Assembly (NCBI GenBank): GCA_020809705.1
Contig: CP085825.1
Coordinates: 8,184,001 to 8,248,000 of the forward strand
DNA length: 64,000 nucleotides
Reading direction: 5' to 3'
Origin: Calonectria ilicicola
Taxonomy: Eukaryota; Ascomycota; Sordariomycetes; Hypocreales; Nectriaceae
This document shows positions 1-11,609 of this stretch, piece after piece (position 1 is the first letter of the stretch; each line of letters opens with the position of its first letter). A program made the position numbers and the translations under genes. A model generated the notes under the pieces. That model was given only the letters and a program-made list of their open reading frames with translations, had not been told where the DNA came from and did no database searches.

Positions 1-893
1 ATGGCTTGTATCATTGGCCATACGAGTTCACTGCCGGATAGAGCCGTAGCACCGAAGCTGAAGTCACCAAGGGAGCCGCCGTTCATATGAACAGCCCAGC
101 CCAGCACACCAAAGAGTCCAGCCGTAGTTGCCACGGCTTTGACGACAAATAAATGCCGGAGAATTGTGGGATGTATGAACATCACAGGCATCTGCAAAAT
201 CCAGAAGATGAAGAAAGCCAATAGACCCCGTGACGTGATTCCGGCGCTTGCAGGGAGTTTGTTTGCTAAATTTACCCAGCTCGAGCCGAAAATAGCGCGG
301 AGGGCAACTGACATGAGCATGCCTCCATAATAGGTTTGAGTAGCGAAGTAAATCGTCGCAACTGACGCGCGAACGACAATGAACAGCTTTGAGCCTGAGA
401 CACCTGCTGCCGCTCGAATGTAGACTGGGAATCCAACATGATATCTAGTTGCCCCACGAGAGTTTAGTACAACGACTGCACTCAAAATCAGTGAGCCGAT
501 GACTGCGGCGACCATACCATGCCACCATTTCTAGCGGGCGTCAGCATGCGAGTTAAAACATCTGTAGGAAGTCGACACCCTTACTAGTCCAATGGTAATA
601 AGCGTCGCACCTAGGTTGTATGAACTCGGTGAGAAGGTCTGAGTTAGATAGTATGCGAAAAAGTGCAATGCGGTCCAGGAACGCTGCTCTGGTGCATTTT
701 ATTAGCACGTCAAAAAATTTCCCCAGATTCAAACCAAGAGAAACGAAGTCATACCGGGCGGTGTCGGAAGTAAGTCTTCATTGAAGAGCGCTTTCCCCCC
801 TTCTGGCCATTCCTTTGTCTCCAGGAACCGGACGAGGTTCTTCTTGGATGAGGTAGCTTTCTTGAGTCTTCGCCCCAAGGCCATGTCTAACAT
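1..893 (-). CDS. NCS1-family nucleobase/ureide symporter (C-terminus cut by window edge)
   Basis: This gene encodes the N-terminal part of a plasma-membrane cation symporter of the NCS1 family, which in fungi imports uracil, uridine, allantoin, purines or related cyclic ureides. Three exons join cleanly: 893-755, 688-585 and 530 to the left edge. Introns are 754-689 and 584-531, both GT-AG. After a basic N-terminus comes the stretch TPPEQRSWTALHFFAYY, then the first membrane helices, NSRGATRYHVGFPVYIRA and the helix around FATQTYYGG. All are typical of the Fur/Dal4 branch. Roughly 255 residues are present of an expected ~500-560. It is divergent from the MFS gene at 1595 and shares a promoter with CGG palindromes. 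Family is secure; the substrate cannot be read from the sequence. Confidence 0.88.
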
Positions 894-1197
894 TTATGAG
901 CCGACACGTTATGACAGTAGCTGTACGGAGATACTATTGAAGAAGGGAGTACGTTCAATGCTACAATTAAGAAGAGTACAATGTGGTTATGATTTATGAC
1001 AACGGAGTTCATGGTACTGCTATCTCACCACATGCACTGGTTATCTACCATAATACTAGTTCAATTTGAATTTTTGGACTGATAAGGTGGCCATATGATG
1101 AAATAACTACTGGTACTCTCAATTGGGCCCATTAAAGGTTCTGACCCTCCGCATTACAAGGCTTTCAGGAAGAATGCTGGGGTGCTGATAAGCAATT

Positions 1198-1211
1198 ATC
1201 GGACCTCCGAT
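1198..1211. promoter_or_regulatory. Perfect palindrome ATCGG-N4-CCGAT, candidate Zn2Cys6 binding site
   Basis: ATCGGACCTCCGAT carries CGG and CCG half-sites 4 nt apart. The same spacing occurs at 5967-5976 and 7508-7517 in other promoters of this cluster. Zn2Cys6 dimers commonly bind CGG triplets in inverted repeat; assignment to either local regulator is inference. Confidence 0.5.
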
Positions 1212-1228
1212 CAATCCTTGCCCGAGTC

Positions 1229-1245
1229 ATCGGACCACTGCCGAT
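1229..1245. promoter_or_regulatory. Inverted repeat ATCGG-N7-CCGAT, candidate Zn2Cys6 binding site
   Basis: The half-sites are 7 nt apart, the same spacing as at 7568-7580 and 14014-14026. It lies about 20 nt from the N4 palindrome in the same divergent promoter. Confidence 0.5.
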
Positions 1246-1594
1246 AATGAGTGGGGTCCTAAGAAAACAAAATGTCATTGGCACAATTGAATGGGGACTT
1301 CTCGGTGGAGATGTTCCGAATTTGGCGCCCCCAGCAATGTTGAGCCAATCTGATCATTTCATTTTACCCATCAAGACAACAGAATTCTTCGTATTATTAA
1401 TGGTGTTACAATTTTTTTTTCGCCGGTTTTTTGTTTCCTCATTTTCCAACACCAAACTCGAAGAAAATTTAAAAAAGTTACCATGATGAAATAGAGCAGA
1501 TATTGGCAATTCCTTGCTTCATGATCTTCAAAATCTTTTCAAATGCAGCCGTTTCCCTGAATCTTTTTTCGGCGTCTGTTGTTCTTGGTCTATC

Positions 1595-3380
1595 ATGGGG
1601 CGTGATACTCAGCTAACGACAGCTGAGAAAGCGCTTCACGACCAAACCAACCTCCTCCCACGCCGTCGGCTTATTGTTGTTTTTGCTACTTTATCGATAA
1701 CACTTCTCGTCACATTTTTTGACCAGAATGGAATTAGTATAACTCTGCCAACAATTGCTGCCGACCTTGGCGCTGGAGAGACCATCTCTTGGGCTGGAAC
1801 GGCATCACTTGTGGCTAATACCACGTTTCAAATGCTCTATGGGCGTCTTTCAGATATTTTTGGTCGAAAGACAATCTTCCTTGCGGCCGTGGCACTCTTG
1901 AGCCTTGCCGACTTACTGTGCGGCCTTGCTCAGAGTCCGGTAATGTTTTATGTGTGTCGCGCATTGGCAGGAATCGGCGGTGGGGGGATAACGAATTTAT
2001 CCATGATAATTGTCAGTGATATCGTTACGCTAGAGCAGCGGGGTAAGTATCAAGGAATCATCGGCGCAATGGTTGGCCTTGGAAATGTTGGTGGCCCTTT
2101 CTTGGCCGCAGCTTTTATCAAAGGTGCAAATTGGCGTGCATTCTTTTATTTACTGGCTCCACTGGCAGCCGTAACTGGAATAATTTCGTACTTTTTGTTA
2201 CCTGACAAACCTCCAACAATGAAGCCAAAGGAGGCTATGCAAAATATAGATTATGCTGGATCCTTTACTTCTTCTTGTGGAATTGTTCTGCTCTTAATTC
2301 CTATTTCTGGCGGTGAGTGCAATGGCATCACAAGACGACTTTCACTCTTTAATTTGAACTGATAGTATAAATGGATAGGCGGTGCGTACTTTTCCTGGGA
2401 CTCACCGATGGTCATTAGCTTTTTGGTTTTGGGAGGCCTATTGTTGATCATCTTCATCTTCATTGAATGGAAATGCGCAAGACTTCCCATGATGCCAGGT
2501 AAGTTCTTTATAAAAGACGTGCGATTGAATAGAGACTTCTGCAATAGATGATTAAGGAAAGTATAGTCACGATATTCCACAACGGCGCCGTCATTGTCAT
2601 GTTGATCCAATTATTTTTATTTGGGGCCGTTTACCAATCCTCATTATACTACGTTCCTCTCTACCTTCAAAATGCTCATCAATACTCCGTTATCACCTCT
2701 GCTGGGATATACGTATCATTGGTAGGACTCCAGACAATATTCTCAATATTATCTGGTCAATATATTTCTCGAGTCAAGAGATATATTGAAGTCCTTTGGT
2801 TCGGATTTGGCATTTGGACACTGTGAGTCTCGTGGTGAGGGCACTTGGTTTCATCTTATCATAGCTAATAATTGGAACTAGTGGTGCTGGCCTCACTCTC
2901 ATATATACGAAAAATACCTCACCAGGCATTATTGTTATTCCTTTAATGCTGATAGGCGCTGGGGTTGGCTGCATTTTCCAGCCTACTTTAGTAGCTTTGC
3001 AAGCACATTCGCCGAAGTCACGTCGTGCTGTCATAATCTCAAACCGCAATTTCTTCCGTTGTGCCGGGGGAGCAGTTGGCCTCGCTGTTTCCGCAGCGGT
3101 ATTGCAAAGTGCTCTGCGATCTAGACTGCCGACCGAGCTTTCATATCTCTCTAATGACACCTATTCTCTGCCGACGAATTTGACAAGCTCCGCTGAAAAA
3201 GATACAATTTTGAATGCCTATATGTACGCCAGCCACCTGGTCTTTTTACTACAAGTTCCCCTTATTGGAATTTGTCTTCTGGGGTGTTTGTTGATACGTG
3301 ATCGTGGGTTGGAACCTCCGGATGATGGTCCCTCTCCCGAGGCGAATGGTCGGCATACTGAACTGAAAGCTGCTAGATAG
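1595..3380 (+). CDS. MFS transporter, DHA2 (14-helix drug:H+ antiporter) type
   Basis: Proton-coupled exporter of the plasma or vacuolar membrane; the family exports toxins, antifungals or metabolic by-products. Four exons (1595-2312, 2379-2498, 2567-2822, 2882-3380) give about 530 residues, normal for a 14-helix MFS. The motif-A loop reads GRLSDIFGRK and the motif-C helix reads GAMVGLGNVGGPFLAA. The acceptor of intron 2 is at 2566, because a nearer AG at 2547 puts a stop in frame. An in-frame ATG at 1514 exists, but 1595 gives the usual short cytosolic N-terminus. It is divergent from the NCS1 gene and next to a regulator gene, so it may protect against or expel the cluster substrate (inference). 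Confidence 0.87.
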
Positions 3381-3591
3381 ATATATATGGGAGAGAGAAT
3401 TCCGCATTAAATTAAGTGATTATATTACCTTAAAACTATTTTTGGAATCCGGAAAAGAATCCCATTTGCAGCCACAGTTTTAAGTGTTGATAGGACATGT
3501 AGTTGTCAAAGTCTAGAAAAAGCCATTTCATATAGTTCAGAGATAATTAAGATAATATTGAATCATATTTTATGGAGCTCGAGAAGATCAA

Positions 3592-5927
3592 TCATCTGTT
3601 AGATGATAAGCCCTGTAGAGTTTCAAAGTCTGGCATCCACACTGGCGATCCTCCATCCTGATCTATCCAATTTGCCATTTGCAACACAATTGGCCAGGCT
3701 TCATTGTTTTCACCGCACGAAATGCCGCTATAACTCTCATGAACTACCCCAGATCCAGAGGATAGTCCTTGCCAAGAAGGAGAGAAAGGGTTGATGGCGC
3801 CATTTTGGTAGTCCTGGGTCATATCGAGATACCGATGCTGCTCGCCGCGTGGAGGTATTGTAGTTTTTGGCGACTTCTCACTTTCAGATCGTTGACTCTG
3901 TTCTGTCCGTTGCTGTGGTATGAGCCCCGTAGGAGTAGACCCCTCTGTGCTGGCTGTAAGCTTTCCCATTGCGGCATTGACAAGAAACTCGAAAGCATCT
4001 TGATATCGCCGGACCCAAGGTGCCCTCTCGCTCATTACAAACAGAACCAGTGAACAGGCCCGAATATCATCTGCGAACGCCACACTCCATACATTTTGAG
4101 TCCTTGTCCAAAGGCCGTATAGCAAGGTTGCTCCGGCAACGAAGACCGTCTGCACGGCAATGAAACTGTGGCCATAGTGTGGACTTTGATGGAGGCGTTT
4201 GTGAGCTTGGCATATGTCACCTGCCGCTCGAAGGCATCGGGCGTAGTATGGGTCTGAAGGATCAAGAAGAGGCAAAAATGGTTGAATAAGAAGCCTCACC
4301 GCGCGATGGTAGTGAAGCATTGGGTAATTTAACTCCGGAGATGATGCTGGCAATGACAATAAGAGCGACGACCTCCAGTTGTCCAACTTCTTGAATAGGG
4401 GGTCAAGTTTGCGAAGTAGCGATGCTAGCGGCTTATCTACCCGATAAATGGAGTTGTGAATGGAAGCCTCAATGCGCCGTAAGCTGAAAAGATGTAGAGC
4501 CAAGTTAGTCTTAGGATGATTGAGTTGTGGGGTTCCATTCTGGGAGATGGATAGGGAATTGCAAATTTCAGACTCGGGAAACGGAACATCAATCTGGTTA
4601 TCAGAAATGCTCAATGGTCTCCCAAGCGAGATGGCAATGGTTCTTTCTAGCGAATAAACGGACCAAAATAAACGGCGGCGACGGTCGATAGTTTCTGCGG
4701 GTAGATTGTGCTCTCGACCTTTGCGGTGCATGCCCAAGTCAATGCATGTGCGCATCGCAAGCCCGATCATATACCACAATCCGTGACTTGACGCTGTTCG
4801 AAGGTGATATAGAACTAAAAGTGTCATTGCTTCTATGTTTTGGACCGTTCGTGACTCCCGCGCCGAAGAAATGTGCTGGAGCGCTGCCATATAAAAACTC
4901 TACCCGAATACTTGTTAGTTTTAAAATTTCCGTTTATGAAATCCTCACGCACTTCAGCCGAAAAGGTTGTTTGCTTCTCTGTCAACTGCAACAGTGTTGC
5001 GCCAATTGCATACACCAAATACAATTTGAAGATACCGAACCGTTGTTCCCTTGACAGGTCTTTCGCTGGTGTGGTTGTTAGCATGCAGCGGGCTTTGTGG
5101 ATAGACCATATTTCTTCTGGCTTCAAAAAAGGATATCGGGCATGCAATTGTACAAAATATGCGTTGATAATCCTTGAGCCCAATTCATCGCTAGGAGGCT
5201 CCTTGGCACTTCTCGCTAATAGCTCTTCCAATCTAATGGCCTTTGGTGCACTTTGGCTGAAATCTCCCGAGCCCTCATAAATGGCATCTCTGTTTGTTAT
5301 GATAGGACTGGACGCTTCTGGTAAGGACTTGTTCCAAACCGTGGCTTGGACCATCTCTCCTAAGTTAAGAGCCAGAGACAACCCGGAAGACGAGCCAACA
5401 TATGCAGGGGCCTCAAAGTTTCCCGTCGACATAAGGTTCACAATGTCATTAAGGGCATTATGGCCTAGATCAGGTCCCATTTTATCTTGACTAGTTGTTT
5501 CATTGTCATTAACAATATTCGTGCCTCTCCGTAAGTAACCTAATTGTGTCTCAAGAAAGGCGACTCGATCTTCGAGGGCTTTTGTATATCTGAAGGATAC
5601 ATTAGCTATTTTTGGTGCAATGAGTATGAGATACTTACGAGGCTGGTAGAGCTTCATCTACTATATCAGCCTTATCACATGGTGCGCCGGCTTTCTTACA
5701 ATTTGAGCAAACAGGAATTTCATTGTCGCACTAAAAACGGCGTGGAAAATTGTGAGAGTTGATTCATTTTTGCTTTACGTGGAAGAATTGTGATTGACCT
5801 TTTGCTTCCGACTTTTGCACCTCGAGCAGGCAGTACGTCCTCTTTTGCGTGGATTTGGGGCATTGATTGGACTTGAGCTTGTTGTGAGTGCTGGCGAACG
5901 TGGAGTCATCTCGTCAATCGTAGGCAT
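3592..5927 (-). CDS. Zn2Cys6 transcription factor (first cluster regulator)
   Basis: Nuclear fungal-specific regulator of about 721 residues. Four exons: 5927-5799, 5730-5639, 5589-4953 and 4899-3592. The binuclear zinc cluster, near residues 34-60, is ACSRCKSRKQK joined across intron 1 to CDNEIPVCSNCKKAGAPC, giving C-x2-C-x6-C-x6-C-x2-C-x6-C. A short linker and a dimerisation coil (YTKALEDRVAFLETQL) follow. The middle homology (Fungal_trans) domain has QHISSARESRTVQNIEAMTL and RRRLFWSVYSLERTIAISLG. Its own promoter contains a CGG-N4-CCG site at 5967, which suggests autoregulation. It sits between the exporter and the PuuE-like hydrolase and is the best candidate activator of the cluster, with the second regulator at 14217 as the alternative. 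Confidence 0.9.
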
Positions 5928-5966
5928 ACCACCGACGATCCAATTTTTTTAATGCTGCGGCTCAGG

Positions 5967-5976
5967 CGGACATCCG
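5967..5976. promoter_or_regulatory. CGG-N4-CCG site upstream of the Zn2Cys6 gene
   Basis: CGGACATCCG lies 40 nt upstream of the regulator start codon, with the spacing seen at 1200 and 7508. It may be an autoregulatory operator. The rest of the 284-nt spacer (5928-6211) shows no other clear element. Confidence 0.45.
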
Positions 5977-6211
5977 ACTTACATATCGGCTCATTCTCAC
6001 CCTAATATGGCCCCACCATAGATAAGAGTGTCGGATGGAGGGGTCTCGTTTTGTTGACGTTATCCCCGGATTACAGCCGTACTCAGAGTTTTAGCGTCCA
6101 AATTGAACTGCTGGATAGTGAGTGGTACGCTTCGGGGAAATATTACGGCGACACAAGAACAAATGCAAATTTTGAGAATCGTTCGCGTATTTTATTATCT
6201 CGACTAATAAT

Positions 6212-7337
6212 CTATGACGACTTGCTAACTTCAGTGTCGAGCCACTGTCCATTTGGCTTGTACGGAAATTTTCCCCTCATGTGCTTAGCAATGTCCCTCC
6301 TGGTAGTGACCCAAACGCCTGGCTTTTCCTTTATGTACAACATGAACTTTCTCAAAGCTTCAGACCGTCCTGGCTTGCCGACTATGCGTGTGTGTAAGGG
6401 AATGTTCATCATTTTACCCCCTTCTCTGTACAGGCAGTCAAAGGTATTTTTAAGATATTGTTCGTACGTCTCTGCAACAGAGCTCCCAAACCCAGGCGAC
6501 ATGTGAAACTTGCCATCGTTGCAGTCATAATTGTAAGGAATCAGAAGAAGACCCTTACGCTGGTCTTCTGGAAGAGCCTTTTCATTCGGCAAGTCAAGCC
6601 AATACGGGACATCATCGTTATAACACTCTGATGACCAAAGAAGTTCCTCACCAAGACTCTTCCATACTTGGGGTAGCACCATTGGCGTATTCGGTGTTCC
6701 ACGGCCAAAATAGGCCCCGACGGGCATTTCGCCAGTGACATCCTTGAGCATCAGGATGTTTTCTTTAATGTATTCTCTCTCTTGCTCCGGGCCATAGTCC
6801 CAAATATCGAGCCAACGGAGGCCATGACAGGCAATCTCATGGCCATCACGTACGAGGGCCTTGGCAAATTTGGGGTTTCTCTTCAATGCCACAGCAACAG
6901 CATAGGTCGTAAAGTTCCAGCCAAATTCTCTGAAGAGCCTAATGAGTCGCCAAGACGCAACACGACTGCCATATTCGTAGTCGTGCTCAGCATTTATATA
7001 CCGAGCGCCTTCCTTGTAGCCACCTGAAGCCCCTTTTTCCCAGAGGTATGGCTCTGAAATTGGGTCGCCATCCAAAATGTTGCGTTCACCACCCTCCCTA
7101 CAAAATTATATTTTAGCACACTGTATTTATCTGGGGAATACAGAATAGACTATACTCATAATTCAGAACAAAAGAAACGGCAATTCTTGCTCCACTGGGC
7201 CATTGCGGATCAAATGACTCTTCCCCAAAACCTAGTGCTTGACAATCAGCAAGTATTAAATTAATTATTTCAAAAACGTTCAAAAACAAACCTTCAAAGT
7301 CACGAGGCACGTCTAAGGTTTCGTTGACATAAACCAT
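6212..7337 (-). CDS. PuuE-like hydrolase of the polysaccharide deacetylase (NodB) fold; allantoinase/cyclic imidase type
   Basis: Cytosolic hydrolase related to PuuE-type allantoinases and bacterial cyclic imidases, which open cyclic ureide or imide rings. Exons are 7337-7292, 7231-7156 and 7097-6212, giving about 335 residues against ~310 in bacterial PuuE. Diagnostic stretches are PQWPSGARIAVSFVLNYE joined to EGGERNILDGDP across intron 2, GHEIACHGLRW, PVGAYFGRGTPNTP, LLIPYNYDCNDGKFHMSPGF and the late NIPLHTRIVGKPGR. There is no signal peptide, unlike chitin deacetylases. An in-frame ATG 27 nt upstream (7364) is possible, but 7337 matches the family start. It is divergent from the amidase gene at 7855, so ring opening and amide hydrolysis may be co-regulated. 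Family is firm; substrate is open. Confidence 0.85.
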
Positions 7338-7507
7338 GATGATTTGCAGTTGATTTAAAAACACAAGTTTGTTATTTTAGCCTCGAATCTAATAGTGCTT
7401 ATGCAAAACAAGGTCATGTGTGGAGGCACCTTCGATATATGGTCCAAATTTATCTTCATTCTATCTTAATTCTCACAGGAATCGCTCCATTATCGCTAAA
7501 GCAACGT

Positions 7508-7517
7508 CGGAGCTCCG
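7508..7517. promoter_or_regulatory. CGG-N4-CCG palindrome
   Basis: CGGAGCTCCG is a perfect 10-bp palindrome with the same half-site spacing as 1200-1209 and 5967-5976. Confidence 0.5.
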
Positions 7518-7567
7518 ATAGCAAAAGATTGGCTGTCGGCGATAGTGGAGTCTGTCCTGATAAGGAG

Positions 7568-7580
7568 CGGGGTGCCTCCG
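7568..7580. promoter_or_regulatory. CGG-N7-CCG inverted repeat
   Basis: CGGGGTGCCTCCG repeats the N7 spacing of 1231-1243 and 14014-14026. Confidence 0.45.
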
Positions 7581-7854
7581 AAATGATCGGCCTACTCCAG
7601 CTGGCCATTGGGTTTTCGGGGGAAAGCCCGCAAATCTTATCAGGCAGAGTCGGTTAATCTCTTCCGCAAGGAGATCGGCAAACTAACAACGGCAAACCAG
7701 AGAGATTATGTTTTTGATAAGCCTAAACCCTCCAGTAGCATAGCATATGGCTTAATTTAATGCGTTAATGATTCTATATACACGACTACAATAAACTAAC
7801 TGCATTATTCTGTCGCAAGCCAACTTGTACCGTTACGATCACACGCACAACAAG

Positions 7855-9563
7855 ATGTCTGTTTTTTCTTTAGACGTGGATAAGACCAACCCTGTAACCG
7901 AGGCAGTTGTCGATGATTTGTGTCAGACTCTTGGAGTTAAGATTCAAGATGACGAAAAGGCTGACTACCAGCGGTTACTAGCTGTATTTCATGACTCTGT
8001 TCAGGGATTAATGGCTCTTCCAGGTGCATATGGGCGCCCGAGCTTTGGAGAGTCTATTTTCACTAACATTAATAGATTATGTTCCTCCTGTGAACGTCAA
8101 TAAGTTTCCACGTGAGCAGATTAGGTTCCCAGAACCTTCTGAAAACCCTCTAGGTGCATGGGCATGGAGATGCATTGTCAAGAACAAGGACACTCAAGGC
8201 GGCTTACTCGATGGTAAAACAATTGCTATTAAAGACAATGTTGCAGTGAAAGATGTCCCCATGTTACTGGGTACAGAGTTTATCCGAGACTACATACCGG
8301 TGAGTTCGAAAATAATAGCAACATGTGCATCCGTGCTGACGTTTAGTGAAGAATACGGATGCCACCTGTGTCACTAGACTCCTCGAAGCAGGAGCTGTAA
8401 TCATGGGGAAATCTGTCTGTGAGAATATGTGTCACTCTGCAACAAGCAGTTCGTCAGGAACCGGTCATGTTCACAATCCTTATGCTCACGGATATAGCTC
8501 TGGTGGTAGCTCAAGTGGATCCGCAGCCCTAGTTGCAAATGGAGATGTCGATATGGCCATAGGTGCTGACCAAGGCGGCTCCATTCGTGTTCCCGCAGGA
8601 TGGTGCGGATTGTATGGTTTGAAACCAACATTTGGACTAGTTCCATACACAGGATGTGGCTCTAATGAACCGACAAACGATCATATTGGCCCAATTACTA
8701 AAAGCCTACTTGAAAATGCCCTCATGTTGCAAGTAATTGCTGGTAATGACAATATTGATGATCGGTCATTCGCGGCACCACTACCGGAAAATGTTCCCAA
8801 ATACTACGATAACCTCAACAGTCTTCAAAACCCGAAAGACCTTGCTGGTATAAGAATTGGTGTTCTCCTAGAAGCCATGAATCAACCTTCAGTTGAGCCA
8901 CGAGTCAGGGCTTCCGTTGAGTCGGCGATCCAGGGGTTCAGAGAGCTTGGGGCCACTGTTGAAGAGGTTTCTGTGCCACTGCACTCTCAAGGTGCAGCAA
9001 TATGGACTGCCATCAGCAAAACCGGCGGCTACTTGGCTAAGCGCAATCTTAACTTTGGCCGACGCGGCTATGCTATGAATGATCTAAGTGTCAAATTTCA
9101 AGATCTGAACCAAGATCAATGGGATAAAGGGTACGTTTCTAGCAAGAATATCTACCTTAATGGGCTTTACGCCCAGAAGTACTTCCCGGGTCTACTTGGG
9201 AAAGCAACCAATTTGAGCCGTCAATTACGAGACGATTATGATTCTGCCCTGGAAAGATTTGACGTTTTGGTGGCACCAAATCTCCCTTACATTGCCAACT
9301 CACATACTCCTTATGAGGCCACGCCAATTCAAAAGATATCTAAACAAGTTGGCCTCACCGCCAACACTGCACCATTCGATCAATCAGGCCACCCTGTGCT
9401 GGCAATGCCCATCGGAATGTTGCCCATTGAGGAAGGCAGTTTGAAAAGCTCAGGAATAAAACTACCAGTTAGTCTGCAGATCATCGGGAAATGGTGGCAT
9501 GAGGAAGATGTATATAGAGTTGCCTATGCATGGAGTCTTGTGCATGATTGGACGGTCAGGTAA
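7855..9563 (+). CDS. Amidase-signature family hydrolase
   Basis: Hydrolyses an amide, ureido or related C-N bond with a Ser-Ser-Lys triad; probably cytosolic, as no signal peptide is seen. Exons are 7855-8023, 8076-8299 and 8352-9563, about 534 residues, normal for fungal amidases. The catalytic lysine lies in GKTIAIKDN, the cis-serine in the GYSSGGSSSGSAALVA loop and the nucleophilic serine in GADQGGSIRVPAG. The acceptor of intron 2 is placed at 8351; the first AG (8346) would give an immediate stop, while 8351 continues into NTDATCVTRLLEAGA. An in-frame ATG at 7825 is less likely. In this setting it could take the ring-opened product of the PuuE-like enzyme (inference). Confidence 0.9.
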
Positions 9564-9774
9564 AACACTAAACTTAGAGCTGAATGTTTCAAGCTTGCAA
9601 TTCAATTATTACGTGCATATTACCGCAATACGAAAAGAACAATCGTTTTCACTCTCAGTTCTATAAGAAAATCAATAATTTGTTCAATTTTCTATGTGTA
9701 ACGACGCCCCCTAATACAATACTTATTCAACTATTCAAATGATAGATAGTCTCTTCGGAAGAACGGAAGTTCGC

Positions 9775-11609
9775 CTAGTACACATAGCGAAAGTTCGGAT
9801 TTTCTCTATCTGTATCATCGGAAATTTCAAGCGGAACCTGTTCTTGGGACGCCACTGTGGTTTGATCATGATTGTCACGGCGCTGGTTCTCGAACATCAA
9901 TGTGAGACGCAAAGCCAGCATAGCCAATATTGCAACACCAAAACAGACAGTGGTTGCTAAAAAGCCACTCTGAATCAAATAGTTAGATTGAAGAATTTTA
10001 GCATATGATGAATGTTACTCACTGGGTATACTGGAGCTTCATCTGGAAAGAATAGGAACGGTCCAATGATATTGCCAGACGTATATGCCATAAACATCAT
10101 TGCTGATGCAACGCTTTTTTTGGTGAATCCGGCCACATTTGAGGATATCATTGACAAAGATATTGGGAACCCAGCAGCAAAGGCAACGAAGAGCAGCAGC
10201 CCAACTAAGCGACTGCCTTGATTAGGCCCAAACCGGACTAGAATCGAACCGACCAAACTGAGAAATATTATTAATTTTGCCCAATATGGATTATCTCGCT
10301 GCACTCACCTGACCAAACTCAAACTCGCCCCAACAATAGTTCTATAACCATGGAAGCGACTGCACAAAAAGCTGGATCCAAGGGCAAAAAGGGCGAGAAT
10401 AGCACCCATTGGAATGTTGAGCAAATAAACCTGAAGTGTTGTGAAACCAAATCCACTCATCACAAGGCTACTGAACTGTTTTGATATTAGAAAGCATCAT
10501 TAGAGGGCCAGAAAACTTGCCGTTGTGTAAGCACCGTTTGGAATACTGAAAGCCAGTTGATAAACCATCAACAACAGAATATTTCGATCCGATACTGCTT
10601 CACGGACTTGATTCCACTTGAAACGGTTATCCTTCATGCCAGTTTGGTTGTTACGAATGCGGTTCAAGGCATTTATGCGCTGTCTTTCGTTGAGAAATGC
10701 AGCATTACCCGGAGTGTCAGGTAAGAACAAAACCAGAACCACAGCCCAAATCAGTGTAATGAGCCCAAAGATAATATAGAGCCACTGTTAATTTGACGTC
10801 AGCTGCAATCGTAGAAAAGAATGGTAAAATTTCATACGCGCCATGGTGCAAGACTGCCTCTGATGTGAGCTATTCCGTATGCAAGGAGACCTCCAAACAT
10901 GGTTGCAATGGCATTGCCAAGAAACCAGATCCCATGCCTAAGAGGCTGTTCCTCTCGCTTGTACCACATTCCAGTAATCAAAGAGAAGCCCGGAGAAATG
11001 GAAGCCTCCGCCACGCCGAGGAAAAAGCGTGCAACGAGTAAGCCTCGAAAGTCTTGAACAGCAGCATGACATAACAGCACAACGGCCCATACAACGCTGT
11101 TTATGTATTAGCATTGCAAGATTGATCGTCGGTTTTACACCAACCTCGTGCCAGCTAAGTATTTTCCAAGTGGTAGGCGAACCATAAGGAATGATGCTGG
11201 GTAGCTGAAGGAGAGATAGCCAAAATAAAACACGCTGCTGCACCAGCTATACTTTGATCCCACCAAATCCTAATTTGGGTCAATCAATAGACTTTTCATC
11301 TCCATTTGACATCACTAACCAAGTCATGGACAATTCCCATAATGGAAGCAAAGTTTAGGGACTGCTTGTCGAGAAATTGAAGCATATAAGAGACAAGAAG
11401 TAATGGCAACAAGCTGAAGAATATCAGCTATGACTTAGTGTTGGCTGATTGCTAACTTACCAGAGATCAATTCTTTTTAACAATGAACGTCCTCCGTCGG
11501 ACTCAATCAAACTATCTTCAAGCGCAGAGTCATGAATGCTGAATGTGATGCCAACTTTGGGTATGGGATCCTCAGTTGTAAATGTTTTCTTCATCTTTTT
11601 CATTGCCAT
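9775..11609 (-). CDS. MFS permease, anion:cation symporter (Dal5/allantoate permease) type
   Basis: Plasma-membrane importer of the family that carries allantoate, ureidosuccinate, pantothenate, nicotinate and small peptides. Eight exons give about 495 residues: 11609-11461, 11413-11320, 11269-11145, 11096-10838, 10784-10521, 10475-10309, 10257-10023 and 9969-9775. Motifs include LQFLDKQSLNFASIMG in helix 1, RFFLGVAEASISPGF, the cytosolic loop FLPDTPGNAAFLNERQR and the late SNVAGFTKKSVASAMMF. The fifth intron begins with GC (10520) in the consensus GCAAGT. The gene converges on the amidase gene with a 211-bp spacer. With the NCS1 symporter it gives the cluster a second import route, probably for an open-chain intermediate (inference). 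Confidence 0.88.

Larger units (their letters stand above)
894..1594. promoter_or_regulatory. Divergent promoter between NCS1 symporter and DHA2 exporter
   Basis: This 701-bp spacer has no convincing coding sequence. It separates two divergently transcribed genes and must hold both promoters. It contains two CGG/CCG inverted repeats, listed separately, and several GATA cores of the kind bound by AreA-type nitrogen regulators. Their presence is seen; their use is inferred. Confidence 0.6.
7338..7854. promoter_or_regulatory. Divergent promoter between PuuE-like hydrolase and amidase
   Basis: This 517-bp spacer contains no gene. It is dense in CGG, CCG and GATA triplets between 7495 and 7680. 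Two inverted repeats are listed separately: CGG-N4-CCG at 7508 and CGG-N7-CCG at 7568. Confidence 0.6.

Noticed and set aside
2548..2566. Exon 3 of the DHA2 gene starting at the ATG at 2548
   Set aside because: Using the AG before it gives a stop in frame with exon 2. The acceptor at 2566 keeps the frame and fits the family.
7651..7666. CGG-N10-CCG in the PuuE/amidase promoter
   Set aside because: This spacing does not recur in the other cluster promoters, so it is not grouped with the N4 and N7 sites.
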